From the NCBI RefSeq assembly GCF_902506505.1, contig NZ_LR733406.1, forward strand, positions 4,191,775 to 4,255,774: a stretch of 64,000 nt of DNA. The letters are read 5' to 3'. Of this stretch, positions 8,546 through 16,944 are shown piece after piece; positions within the stretch are counted from its first letter, which is position 1; each line of letters starts with the position of its first letter. A program made the translations under genes and the position numbers. Source of the DNA: Pseudomonas sp. 8AS. Lineage in GTDB: Bacteria > Pseudomonadota > Gammaproteobacteria > Pseudomonadales > Pseudomonadaceae. The notes under the pieces were generated by a model. The model was not told where the DNA came from. It was given only the letters and a program-made list of their open reading frames with translations, and made no database searches.

Positions 8546-9358
8546 ATGCCCAGCTATGCACTGATTACCGGGGCCTCCAGCGGCCTCGGCCTGGCCTTGG
8601 CCGAGGCCCTGGCGCGCCAGGGGCGCAACCTGATCCTGGTGGCACGCCAGCGCGATGCCCTGGAGAGCATCGCCTGCGAGCTGAGCCAGCGCTTCGGCAT
8701 CGAGGCGCTGCTGCGCGTCTGCGACCTGAGCGAGCCGCTGCGCCTGACCGGCCTGATCCAGGAGCTGGAGCAGGGCGAGCGGCGCATCGACCTGCTGGTG
8801 AACAACGCCGGCATCGGCACCGCGGGGCTGTTCGTCGAGCAGGACTGGGGCCGCGAGCAGGAACTGATCGAGCTGAACATCCTGGCCCTGTGCCGGCTGT
8901 GCCATGCCATCGGCCAGCACATGGTGCAGCAGGGCGGCGGGCAGATTCTCAATGTCGCCTCGCTGGCGGCATTCCAGCCCGGCCCGCTGATGAGCAACTA
9001 CTTCGCCAGCAAGGCCTATGTGCTGCACTTTTCCGAAGGCCTGCGCAGCGAGCTGGCGCCCTACGGGGTGAAAGTCTCGGTGCTGTGCCCGGGGCCGGTG
9101 GCGACCGCCTTCTTCCGCAACAGCCAGCTGTGCAGCCAGGGGCTGGAGCAACGCCAGCTGCTGGCCGACCCGGAGGAAGTGGCGCTGCTGGCCGTGCGCG
9201 GCCTGGAGAAGAACCGCGCCATCATCATCCCCGGGCGGCGCAACCGCCTGCTGTCACGCCTGGTGCGCCTGCTGCCACGGGCCCTGGCCCGTTACCTCAC
9301 GGAGCGCAGCATCCGCCCGCTACTGCCGCGCAGCGACACGCAGCCTAGCCGGCACTGA
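8546..9358 (+). CDS. short-chain dehydrogenase/reductase
   Basis: Classical SDR of 270 aa with the NAD(P)-binding TGASSGLG near the N-terminus, LVNNAGIG, and the catalytic Ser...YFASKAY (YxxxK) motif. Substrate unknown. A C-terminal hydrophobic and basic segment (NRLLSRLVRLLPRALARYLT) could give peripheral membrane attachment. It follows the DUF805 gene by 28 bp and converges with the AAA ATPase gene, overlapping its end by 14 bp. Confidence 0.85.
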   Translation: MPSYALITGASSGLGLALAEALARQGRNLILVARQRDALESIACELSQRFGIEALLRVCDLSEPLRLTGLIQELEQGERRIDLLVNNAGIGTAGLFVEQDWGREQELIELNILALCRLCHAIGQHMVQQGGGQILNVASLAAFQPGPLMSNYFASKAYVLHFSEGLRSELAPYGVKVSVLCPGPVATAFFRNSQLCSQGLEQRQLLADPEEVALLAVRGLEKNRAIIIPGRRNRLLSRLVRLLPRALARYLTERSIRPLLPRSDTQPSRH

Positions 9359-10826
9359 CCGTACGCCCGGCGGCCCAGGCACGCAGGGCCGCCAGGTCCT
9401 CGGCCATCACCACCGACAGCGGCGCCGTGGCCTGGATATTGTGCAACAGCAGGGCCTGATCCACCGACTGCTGGCGGGCCTGCGCCGCGTACAGGGCGCT
9501 GACCACCACCTGCTCGATCTCCGCACCGGAAAAGCCGGCGCAGGCCGCCGCCAGCTCGGCCAGGTCGAACTGCTGCGGGTCGAGTTCGCGACGCTGCAGG
9601 TGGATGGCGAAGATGTCCGCACGCACCGCCGCATCCGGCAGGTCGACGAAGAACAGCTCGTCGAAGCGGCCCTTGCGCACCAGCTCCGGCGGCAGGCGGT
9701 GGATGGCGTTGGCGGTGGCGACCATGAACACCGGCGCCTTGCGCTCGGCCATCCAGGTCAGCAGGGTGCCGAGCACGCGCTGGCCGACGCCCTCGTCATG
9801 GTCGCCGGCGGACAGGCCCTTCTCCAGCTCGTCCATCCACAGCACGCAGGGCGCCATCTGCTCGGCCAGCTTGAGCGCCTCGCGCAGGTTGCGCTCGGTC
9901 TCGCCGAAGAACTTGTTGTACAGGCTGGCGAAATCCAGGCGCAGCAGCGGCAGCCCCCACAGACCGGCCACCGCCTTGGCCGCCAGGCTCTTGCCGCCGC
10001 CCTGCACGCCGACCAGCAGCACGCCCTTGGGCATGTCCGCGGCCTTGCCGGCGAGGAAACTGTCCTGACGCTCGCCCAGCCAGCGCTTGAGGTTGCCCAG
10101 GCCGCCGACTTCGGCGAACTGCGCGGTGTCGTATTCGAAGCTGAGCACGCCCTCCAGGTCGAGCAGCTGGAACTTGGTCTTGTTCAGCTCCGGCAGGTCT
10201 TCCTGGGTGATCGCACCGTCGTCGCAGATCACGTTGCGCGCCAGGGCGCGGGCCTCGGCGTGGCTCATGCCGCGCAGGTTCTTCACCACCTGCTGCAGGG
10301 TGCGGTTGTCGGTGCGCACCCGGGCGCCGCGGTTGCGCTCGCTCCAGCGCGTCGCCTCGTCGCGGACGATGGCCAGCAGCTCCTCCTCGCTGGGCAGCGC
10401 CAGGCTGAAGCGCGCGGCATAGCGCTGCACTTCCGCGGGCAGCTTGAGGGCATGGGAGACCAGCACCAGGGTCGGCTTGTGCGGCGCCTCGTTCATCGCG
10501 ACTTCCTTGAGCAGGCGCACCAGCTTGGGATTGTCGGCGAGGAACGGATGCAGGTCGCACAGCACGTACAGGTTGGGCTGCGGGTCGTGCTTGATCAGGC
10601 TGAGCGCCGCCTCGGCCTCGAAGCTCTCGCCGAGGCCGGCCGGCTCGCCACCGAAGCCCAGGCGCTGCAGGCCCTCGGTCACCGACCAGGTGAACAGGCC
10701 GAGGCCGCGCTTGACCGCCAGACCGGTCAGGGTCTCCAGCACGCGCTTCTCGTCCCAGGACTCGATCACCACCAGCTTGACCCTGGAGTCGAGCACCAGG
10801 CCCAGGTCATGAATATCGTTCTTCAC
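9345..10826 (-). CDS. AAA+ ATPase (FtsH/SpoVK-like ATPase domain)
   Basis: Cytoplasmic AAA+ protein of about 493 aa with no membrane segment or protease domain. It has Walker A GVQGGGKSLAAKAVAG, Walker B VLWMDELEKG, a sensor-1 VATAN, and the second-region arginine stretch ELVRKGRFDELF, as in classic AAA domains. The N-terminal half (about 230 aa) is family-specific. I chose GTG at 10826 because AAGGAG lies 5 bp upstream; GTG at 10832 is the alternative. It is a conserved Pseudomonas gene of unknown role. Confidence 0.82.
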   Translation of the reverse strand: MKNDIHDLGLVLDSRVKLVVIESWDEKRVLETLTGLAVKRGLGLFTWSVTEGLQRLGFGGEPAGLGESFEAEAALSLIKHDPQPNLYVLCDLHPFLADNPKLVRLLKEVAMNEAPHKPTLVLVSHALKLPAEVQRYAARFSLALPSEEELLAIVRDEATRWSERNRGARVRTDNRTLQQVVKNLRGMSHAEARALARNVICDDGAITQEDLPELNKTKFQLLDLEGVLSFEYDTAQFAEVGGLGNLKRWLGERQDSFLAGKAADMPKGVLLVGVQGGGKSLAAKAVAGLWGLPLLRLDFASLYNKFFGETERNLREALKLAEQMAPCVLWMDELEKGLSAGDHDEGVGQRVLGTLLTWMAERKAPVFMVATANAIHRLPPELVRKGRFDELFFVDLPDAAVRADIFAIHLQRRELDPQQFDLAELAAACAGFSGAEIEQVVVSALYAAQARQQSVDQALLLHNIQATAPLSVVMAEDLAALRAWAAGRTVSAG

Positions 10827-10912
10827 CGCCACTCCTTGTGCCCCGCCGGCTGGCCGGGGCGGATACGCGCCATTACACTCGCAGGATACCCAAAGCCGCA
10901 GGAGGAATACCC

Positions 10913-11251
10913 GTGGACTGTCTGTTCTGCAAGATCGTCGCCGGGGAAATTCCCGCGCGCAAGCTTTACGAAGACGACCAGGTGTTCGCCTTCCACGACA
11001 TCGGCCCGCAGGCGCCGGTGCATTTCCTGGTGATCCCCAAACGCCACATCGCCACCCTGGGCGATCTCGCCGAGGACGACCGCGCCCTGCTCGGGCACGT
11101 GGTCTTCACCGGCCAGCGCCTGGCCCGGGAGCTGGGCTGTGCCGAGGGTTTCCGCGTGGTGATGAACTGCAACGATCTAGGCGGGCAGACCGTGCATCAC
11201 ATACACATGCACGTGCTCGGCCAGCGCCAGATGCACTGGCCGCCGGGCTGA
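10913..11251 (+). CDS. HIT family nucleotide-binding protein
   Basis: Small purine-nucleotide hydrolase or transferase of the Hint branch (112 aa). The histidine triad is VHHIHMHVLGQR near the C-terminus, and the N-terminus is DCLFCKIVAGEIPARKLYED. The start is GTG preceded by AGGAGGAA at ideal spacing; no in-frame ATG fits. Hint proteins hydrolyse phosphoramidates such as AMP-lysine. The physiological substrate here is unknown. Confidence 0.9.
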   Translation: MDCLFCKIVAGEIPARKLYEDDQVFAFHDIGPQAPVHFLVIPKRHIATLGDLAEDDRALLGHVVFTGQRLARELGCAEGFRVVMNCNDLGGQTVHHIHMHVLGQRQMHWPPG

Positions 11252-11345
11252 GCGCCCGCGGGCAAGCCGCGCCCTCTTGTCAGCCGTCAAATTTCTGCCC
11301 GCGGGTTCAGGTAAACTGCCCGGCATGCTTCCCGTGGAGATGACC

Positions 11346-11993
11346 ATGACCAGCGAACGCCAGTTTTCCCCCGTCGACCGCCTGCTGATGCAGGCCGATG
11401 CCGCCATGCGCACCCTGCTGCCGTTCAGCGGGGCGCCGGCGCGGCCGTCGCCGGCCATCGTGCAGAACGAGGCGGCGCTGAGTGCTGACGATGCCCGCCA
11501 TGTGGCCGGGTTGATGCGCATCAACCACACCGGCGAGGTCTGCGCCCAGGCGCTGTACCAGGGCCAGGCGCTGACCGCCAAGCTGCCGCAGGTGCGCAAG
11601 GCCATGGAGCATGCCGCCGACGAGGAAATCGACCACCTGGCCTGGTGCGAGCAGCGCATCCGCGAACTGGGCAGCCACCCGAGCGTGCTCAACCCGCTGT
11701 TCTATGGCCTGTCCTTCGGCGTCGGCGCGGTCGCCGGACTGATCAGCGACAAGGTCAGCCTGGGCTTCGTCGCCGCCACCGAAGATCAGGTGGTCAAGCA
11801 CCTGGACGAACACCTGGAACAGATTCCCCACGACGACGCCAAGACCCGCGCCATCCTCGAACAGATGCGCGAGGACGAGGAACACCACGCCACCAGCGCC
11901 ATCGAGGCCGGCGGCCTGCGCTTCCCGGCACCGGTCAAGTTCGGCATGAGCCTGCTGTCCAAGGTAATGACCAAGAGCACCTATCGTATTTAA
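11346..11993 (+). CDS. coq7: 3-demethoxyubiquinol 3-hydroxylase
   Basis: Di-iron monooxygenase of ubiquinone biosynthesis acting on 2-polyprenyl-3-methyl-6-methoxy-1,4-benzoquinol, membrane-associated. It is 215 aa with the two iron-binding ExxH motifs, EEIDHLAWCEQR and EDEEHHATSA, and the NHTGEVCAQALYQGQ segment. The start at 11346 has GGAG just upstream; an in-frame ATG at 11325 would add seven residues. It ends at a bidirectional terminator shared with speD. Confidence 0.95.
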   Translation: MTSERQFSPVDRLLMQADAAMRTLLPFSGAPARPSPAIVQNEAALSADDARHVAGLMRINHTGEVCAQALYQGQALTAKLPQVRKAMEHAADEEIDHLAWCEQRIRELGSHPSVLNPLFYGLSFGVGAVAGLISDKVSLGFVAATEDQVVKHLDEHLEQIPHDDAKTRAILEQMREDEEHHATSAIEAGGLRFPAPVKFGMSLLSKVMTKSTYRI

Positions 11994-12019
11994 GCGACAG
12001 GTTCGATATTGCGGACATG

Positions 12020-12046
12020 AAAAAGGGCGCCAGTGGCGCCCTTTTT
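12020..12046. terminator. bidirectional terminator between coq7 and speD
   Basis: Stem AAAAAGGGCGCC/GGCGCCCTTTTT, a near-perfect hairpin with A- and T-runs on its two sides, serving both convergent genes. Confidence 0.88.
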
Positions 12047-12059
12047 CGTTGCGGGACGA

Positions 12060-12854
12060 TCAGCGCGGCATGTTGCGCGCGTAGAAGATCTCCAGCATTT
12101 CATGGCGCACGCGCGCCTCGATCTGCTCGCGCTGCTCGGCGGTCAGGTTGCTGGCCGCGTCGCCGAACAGGTAGTTGTCCAGCTCGAAGTCCTTGAGCAG
12201 CATCTTGGTGTGGAACAGGTTCTCCTGGTACACGTTGACGTCCGTCATCTGGTAGGCGTCCTGGGTGTCCTCGGAGAGGTAGTTCTGGATCGAGTTGATC
12301 TCGTGGTCGATGAAGTGCTTCTTGCCTTCCACGTCGCGGGTGAAGCCGCGCACCCGGTAGTCGACGGTGACGATGTCCGAGTCGAACTGGTGGATCAGGT
12401 AGTTGAGCGCCTTCAGCGGCGAGATCACCCCGCAGGTGGACACGTCGATGTCGACACGGAAAGTCGCGATGCCCTCGACCGGATGGATTTCCGGGTAGGT
12501 GTGCACGGTGATGTGGCTCTTGTCCAGGTGCGCCAGGATGGTCTCCGGCAGCGGCCCGGGCGACTCCTCGATCTGGCTGTCGGTCGGGGTGACCGGCTGC
12601 TCGGAAATCAGGATGGTCACGCTGGCGCCTTGCGGGTCGTAGTCCTGACGGGCGATGTTCAGGATATTGGCGCCGATGATGTCGACAACATCGGTGAGGA
12701 TCTGCGTCAGGCGCTCGGCGTCGTACTCGGTATTGATGTACTGGACGTAGGCCTGCTGGTCTTCCGGCGTTTCCGCGTAGCAGATGTCATAGATGTTGAA
12801 GCTCAAGGTCTTCGTCAGGTTGTTGAACCCGTGGAGCTTGAGTTTGCTTTTCAC
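12060..12854 (-). CDS. speD: S-adenosylmethionine decarboxylase proenzyme
   Basis: Makes decarboxylated AdoMet, the aminopropyl donor for spermidine. The 264-aa proenzyme self-cleaves before a serine to create a pyruvoyl group; LDKSHITVHTYPE places that serine at residue 113. STCGVISPLK carries the conserved Cys. The start is GTG at 12854, matching the usual N-terminus KSKLKLHGFNN. It lies leftward, next to the OsmC gene. Confidence 0.95.
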   Translation of the reverse strand: MKSKLKLHGFNNLTKTLSFNIYDICYAETPEDQQAYVQYINTEYDAERLTQILTDVVDIIGANILNIARQDYDPQGASVTILISEQPVTPTDSQIEESPGPLPETILAHLDKSHITVHTYPEIHPVEGIATFRVDIDVSTCGVISPLKALNYLIHQFDSDIVTVDYRVRGFTRDVEGKKHFIDHEINSIQNYLSEDTQDAYQMTDVNVYQENLFHTKMLLKDFELDNYLFGDAASNLTAEQREQIEARVRHEMLEIFYARNMPR

Positions 12855-13069
12855 CGTTGGAAACTCTCTGTGTGGATGCGGCTCTGCCGCGTGATCGAGC
12901 ATGCCCGTCAACTGCGAACGACGCAGCTGCGTAGGACGGTTAACACCTCTTCGCGATGGCGATTGTGGGTATGGTTTGGGGCACTGGTCCGGCCCCGAAA
13001 AAGGCGCGCATTATGCAGAGCGGCGGCCCCGACTGCCAGAGTTTAGGCCGCCTTTGTGATGCGCGGGTG

Positions 13070-13507
13070 TCAGACCGAGGCGGCGGCGCCCAGCTCGACG
13101 ATTTCATAGTCATGACTGATCTCGACGCCGGCGCGGCCGAGCATGATCGAGGCCGAGCAGTACTTCTCCGCCGACAGCTCCACCGCGCGCTTGACCTGGG
13201 CCTCTTTCAGGCCGCGGCCCTTGACCACGAAGTGCAGGTGGATCTTGGTGAACACCTTGGGGTCTTCGTCGGCGCGCTCGGCTTCGAGGAAGGCTTCGCA
13301 GCTTTCCACCGGCTGGCGCGACTTCTTGAGGATGCTGACCACGTCGAAGTTGCTGCAGCCGCCCAGGCCGAGCAGCACCATCTCCATGGGCCGCACGCCG
13401 AGGTTGCGCCCACCGGCCTCCGGCGGGCCGTCCATCACCACCACGTGACCGCTGCCCGATTCGCCGAGGAACATCGCCTCGCCGGCCCACTGAATGCGCG
13501 CTTTCAT
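13070..13507 (-). CDS. OsmC family protein
   Basis: Predicted thiol-dependent peroxidase-fold protein (145 aa) with the two redox cysteines of the OsmC/Ohr superfamily, GGCSNFDV near residue 55 and EKYCSAS near residue 120. It is closer to the YhfA-like branch than to Ohr judging by the RPMEMVLLGLGGCS context. Start chosen at MKARIQW. It lies between speD and vfr, as I recall for P. aeruginosa. Substrate unknown. Confidence 0.87.
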   Translation of the reverse strand: MKARIQWAGEAMFLGESGSGHVVVMDGPPEAGGRNLGVRPMEMVLLGLGGCSNFDVVSILKKSRQPVESCEAFLEAERADEDPKVFTKIHLHFVVKGRGLKEAQVKRAVELSAEKYCSASIMLGRAGVEISHDYEIVELGAAASV

Positions 13508-13748
13508 CGCCTGGATTCTCCACTGCCCGAAAAAAGGCGCCCAGCTTATCACAGCGCTCTACCGCGCCAGCTCCAGGCGGGGCGAGGCAGTTTAGCGGCA
13601 GGCAGTGTTAGCTACGTCGCAAATCGGCTTGCTGCACCTATCCGGTCTGTTAAGCTGGCCGCGGATAACTGGCACACTTGTTCAGATAACTAATAAAAAA
13701 ATCGCCTGTTGGACAAAGGCTTACTCTTTTTTTCTTCGGGACTCGGGC

Positions 13749-14393
13749 ATGGTAGCTATTACCCTTACACCTAAAATCAAGAACCTCGACAAACTACTCG
13801 CACATTGCCATCGCCGCCGCTACACCGCCAAAAGCACCATCATCTATGCAGGTGATCGCTGCGAAACCCTGTTCTTCATCGTCAAGGGCTCGGTCACCAT
13901 CCTGATCGAAGACGACGATGGCCGGGAAATGATCATCGCCTACCTCAACTCCGGCGACTTCTTCGGCGAAATGGGCCTGTTCGAGAAGGACGGCAGCGAG
14001 AAGGAACGCAGCGCCTGGGTGCGCGCCAAGACCGAATGCGAAGTGGCGGAACTGAGCTACGCCAAGTTCCGCGAGCTGACCCAGCAGGACCCGGAAATCC
14101 TCTACACCCTCGGCAGCCAGATGGCCGACCGCCTGCGCAACACCACGCGTAAGGTCGGCGACCTGGCCTTCCTCGACGTCACCGGCCGCGTGGCGCGCAC
14201 CCTGCTCGACCTGTGCAAGCAGCCGGACGCCATGACCCACCCGGACGGCATGCAGATCAAGATCACCCGCCAGGAAATCGGCCGCATCGTCGGCTGCTCC
14301 CGCGAGATGGTCGGCCGCGTGCTCAAGTCCCTGGAAGAACAGGGCCTGGTGCATGTGAAAGGCAAGACCATGGTGGTCTTCGGCACTCGCTGA
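13749..14393 (+). CDS. vfr: cAMP-binding transcriptional regulator Vfr
   Basis: CRP-family global regulator (214 aa). Residues about 15-130 form the cyclic-nucleotide domain, with the phosphate-binding loop GDFFGEMGLFEKDGSEKERSA. The C-terminal winged helix contains RQEIGRIVGCSREMVGRVLKSL. It looks nearly identical to P. aeruginosa Vfr as I remember it, which controls quorum sensing, twitching and exotoxin genes. The 240-bp upstream gap is relatively AT-rich and presumably holds its promoter; I could not place boxes with confidence. A strong terminator follows. Confidence 0.95.
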   Translation: MVAITLTPKIKNLDKLLAHCHRRRYTAKSTIIYAGDRCETLFFIVKGSVTILIEDDDGREMIIAYLNSGDFFGEMGLFEKDGSEKERSAWVRAKTECEVAELSYAKFRELTQQDPEILYTLGSQMADRLRNTTRKVGDLAFLDVTGRVARTLLDLCKQPDAMTHPDGMQIKITRQEIGRIVGCSREMVGRVLKSLEEQGLVHVKGKTMVVFGTR

Positions 14394-14418
14394 TCGGGAC
14401 TGCCAGCCCCGATAAATG

Positions 14419-14446
14419 AAAAAACCCGCCAATCGGCGGGTTTTTT
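14419..14446. terminator. bidirectional terminator between vfr and trpC
   Basis: Stem AACCCGCC/GGCGGGTT flanked by A6 and T6 runs, between convergent vfr and trpC. Confidence 0.88.
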
Positions 14447-14457
14447 GTGCGTGGCGC

Positions 14458-15294
14458 TCAGTCCGGGTCGGCGCCCAGCACCAGGCGGCCCTTCTCCGGG
14501 AAGAACAGGCGACGCAGCTCGGCCCCCGGTTCCTCGGCGCGCATGAAGGCTTCGCCGACCAGGAAGGCGTAGACCTCGTTGATCTCCATCAGCTCGACAT
14601 CGGCGCGGTTGAGGATGCCGCTCTCGGTGATCACCAGGCGGTCGCGCGGCACGCGCGGCAGCAGGTCGAGGGTGGTTTCCAGGTTCACTTCGAAGCTGTG
14701 CAGGCTGCGGTTGTTGATGCCCACCAGCGGCGTGTCCAGGGTCTTCAGCGCACGCTCCAGCTCATCGCCGTCGTGCACCTCGACCAGTACGTCGAGGCCG
14801 ACATCCTTGGCCACGCTGGCCAGTTCGGCCATGCGCGCGTCGTCCAGGGCGGAAACGATCAGCAGGATGCAGTCGGCGCCGATGGCCCGCGCTTCCACCA
14901 CCTGATAGGGGTCGATCATGAAGTCCTTGCGGATCACCGGCAGGCTGCAGGCGGCACGCGCCTGTTGCAGGTATTCGTCGGCACCCTGGAAGAAGTCGAT
15001 GTCGGTGAGCACCGACAGGCAGGTGGCGCCGCCGGCTTGGTAACTGCGGGCGATCTGCGCCGGGTCGAAATTCTCGCGCAGCACGCCCTTGCTCGGCGAG
15101 GCCTTCTTCACCTCGGCGATCACCGCCGCTTCCTTGCGCGCCGCCTGTTCCAGCAGCGCACGGGCGAAGCCGCGCGGGGCATCGGCGCTACGCGCCAGAG
15201 CCTCGACCTCGGCCAAACCGACGCGCGCGCGGCGCTCCGCCACTTCCTCGGCCTTGCGGGCGAGGATCTTCTCCAGCACGGTGGGGATGCTCAC
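14458..15294 (-). CDS. trpC: indole-3-glycerol phosphate synthase
   Basis: Converts CdRP to indole-3-glycerol phosphate in tryptophan synthesis. TIM-barrel of 278 aa with EVKKASPSKG near residue 58 and the conserved VIRKDFMID and ESGI strands. The start is GTG at 15294, which overlaps the trpD stop by 4 bp (GTGA) and indicates translational coupling. It is the last gene of the leftward trpE-G-D-C set. Confidence 0.95.
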   Translation of the reverse strand: MSIPTVLEKILARKAEEVAERRARVGLAEVEALARSADAPRGFARALLEQAARKEAAVIAEVKKASPSKGVLRENFDPAQIARSYQAGGATCLSVLTDIDFFQGADEYLQQARAACSLPVIRKDFMIDPYQVVEARAIGADCILLIVSALDDARMAELASVAKDVGLDVLVEVHDGDELERALKTLDTPLVGINNRSLHSFEVNLETTLDLLPRVPRDRLVITESGILNRADVELMEINEVYAFLVGEAFMRAEEPGAELRRLFFPEKGRLVLGADPD

Positions 15295-16337
15295 GCTTCG
15301 TTCTCCTGCTTGAACACGGCGGTGAAGGACACCAGCTCGTCGAGTTTTTCCCAGGCCAGGCCGGTGTGCAAGGCGTCCTGCGCCAGCTGCACGCCTTCGC
15401 GGAAGCTGGTCGCATGGTCGGCGGCATACAGCGCGGCGCCGGCGTTGAGCACGATCATGTCGGCGGCCTTCAGGCCATTGTCGGTCTTGCGCTTGCCCAG
15501 CGCGTCGCGGATCAGCGCCAGGGAGTCCTGCGCGCCATTCACGGTCAGGCCGATCAGGCTCTGGCTGCGGATGCCGAAGTCTTCCGGCTGCACGCGGTAC
15601 TCGCTGATCACGCCGTCCTTCAGTTCGGCGACATGGGTCGGCGCGGCCAGGCTGACTTCGTCCAGGCCGTCCTGGGCATGCACCACCAGCACATGCTCGC
15701 TGCCCAGGCGCTGCAGCACTTCGGCCAGCGGCCGGCACAGGGCCTGACTGAACACGCCGAGCACCTGGTGCTTGACCCCCGCCGGGTTGGTCATGGGCCC
15801 AAGCATGTTGAAGATAGTGCGCAGGCCCAGCTCGCGACGCGGGCCGATGGCATGCTTCATCGCGCCGTGATGGGCCGGGGCGAACATGAAGCCCACCCCC
15901 ACGCTTTCGACGCAGCGCGCCACCTGCTCGGGCGTGAGGTTGAGGTAGACCCCGGCCGCCTCCAGCAGGTCGGCACTGCCGCTCTTGCCGGAGACCGCGC
16001 GGTTGCCGTGCTTGGCCACACGTCCGCCTGCCGCGGCGACCACGAAGGCGGCGGCGGTGGAGACGTTGAAGATGTTCATGCCGTCGCCACCGGTGCCGCA
16101 GGTGTCGACCAGGCGCTCGGCGTCGATCCGCACCGGCGCGGCCAGCTCGCGCATGACGGTGGCGGCGCCGACGATCTCGTCGATGGTCTCGCTCTTCATC
16201 CGCATGCCCATGAGGAACGCGCCGACCTGCGCATCGGTGCACTGGCCGGTCATGATCTCGCGCATCACGTCCTGCATTTCCGCGGTGCTCAGGTCGAGCT
16301 GGTTGACCACCCGGTTGAGGGCTTCCTTGATATCCAT
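15291..16337 (-). CDS. trpD: anthranilate phosphoribosyltransferase
   Basis: Transfers phosphoribose from PRPP to anthranilate. It is 348 aa with the PRPP-binding GTGGDGMNIFNVST loop near residue 80 and the KHGNRAVSGKSGSADLLEA segment. It overlaps trpC by 4 bp, and its start lies 1 bp from the trpG stop, so the three genes are tightly coupled. Confidence 0.96.
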   Translation of the reverse strand: MDIKEALNRVVNQLDLSTAEMQDVMREIMTGQCTDAQVGAFLMGMRMKSETIDEIVGAATVMRELAAPVRIDAERLVDTCGTGGDGMNIFNVSTAAAFVVAAAGGRVAKHGNRAVSGKSGSADLLEAAGVYLNLTPEQVARCVESVGVGFMFAPAHHGAMKHAIGPRRELGLRTIFNMLGPMTNPAGVKHQVLGVFSQALCRPLAEVLQRLGSEHVLVVHAQDGLDEVSLAAPTHVAELKDGVISEYRVQPEDFGIRSQSLIGLTVNGAQDSLALIRDALGKRKTDNGLKAADMIVLNAGAALYAADHATSFREGVQLAQDALHTGLAWEKLDELVSFTAVFKQENEA

Positions 16338-16338
16338 G

Positions 16339-16932
16339 TCAGCGCACCCCGCCGCTCTGCTTGAGGAAATTGGCGAACAGTTCGTGGCCCTGTTCAGTGA
16401 GGATGGATTCCGGGTGGAACTGCACCCCCTCGATGTTCAGCGTCTTGTGGCGCAGGCCCATGATCTCGTCCACCGAGCCGTCTTCACGCTGGGTCCAGGC
16501 GGTGACTTCCAGGCAATCCGGCAAGGTTTCGCGCTTGACCACCAGGGAATGATAGCGGGTCACGGTCAGCGGCTGGTTGAGGCCGGCGAACACGCCCTTG
16601 TCTTCGTGAAACACCGGGCTGGTCTTGCCGTGCATCACCTGGCGCGCACGCACCACGTCGCCGCCGAAGGCCTGGCCGATGCTCTGGTGACCCAGGCACA
16701 CGCCGAGGATCGGCAGCTTGCCGGCAAAATGCAGGATGGCTTCGATGGACACCCCGGCTTCGGTCGGTGTGCACGGGCCGGGCGAGACCACGATGCGCTC
16801 GGGCTGCAGCGCCTCGATCTCGGCGATGCTGAGCTCGTCGTTGCGGATCACCTGCACGTCGGCACCCAGCTCGCCCAGGTACTGCACCACGTTGTAGGTA
16901 AAGGAGTCGTAGTTGTCGATCATCAGCAGCAT
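16339..16932 (-). CDS. trpG: anthranilate synthase component II (glutamine amidotransferase)
   Basis: Class I glutamine amidotransferase that supplies ammonia to TrpE, and probably also to PabB. It is 197 aa. The nucleophile Cys is in GVCLGHQSIGQ near residue 79 and the catalytic His-Glu in VQFHPESIL near the C-terminus. It starts only 12 bp downstream of trpE, so trpE and trpG are adjacent here. Confidence 0.96.
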   Translation of the reverse strand: MLLMIDNYDSFTYNVVQYLGELGADVQVIRNDELSIAEIEALQPERIVVSPGPCTPTEAGVSIEAILHFAGKLPILGVCLGHQSIGQAFGGDVVRARQVMHGKTSPVFHEDKGVFAGLNQPLTVTRYHSLVVKRETLPDCLEVTAWTQREDGSVDEIMGLRHKTLNIEGVQFHPESILTEQGHELFANFLKQSGGVR

Positions 16933-16944
16933 GGTAGGGCTCCC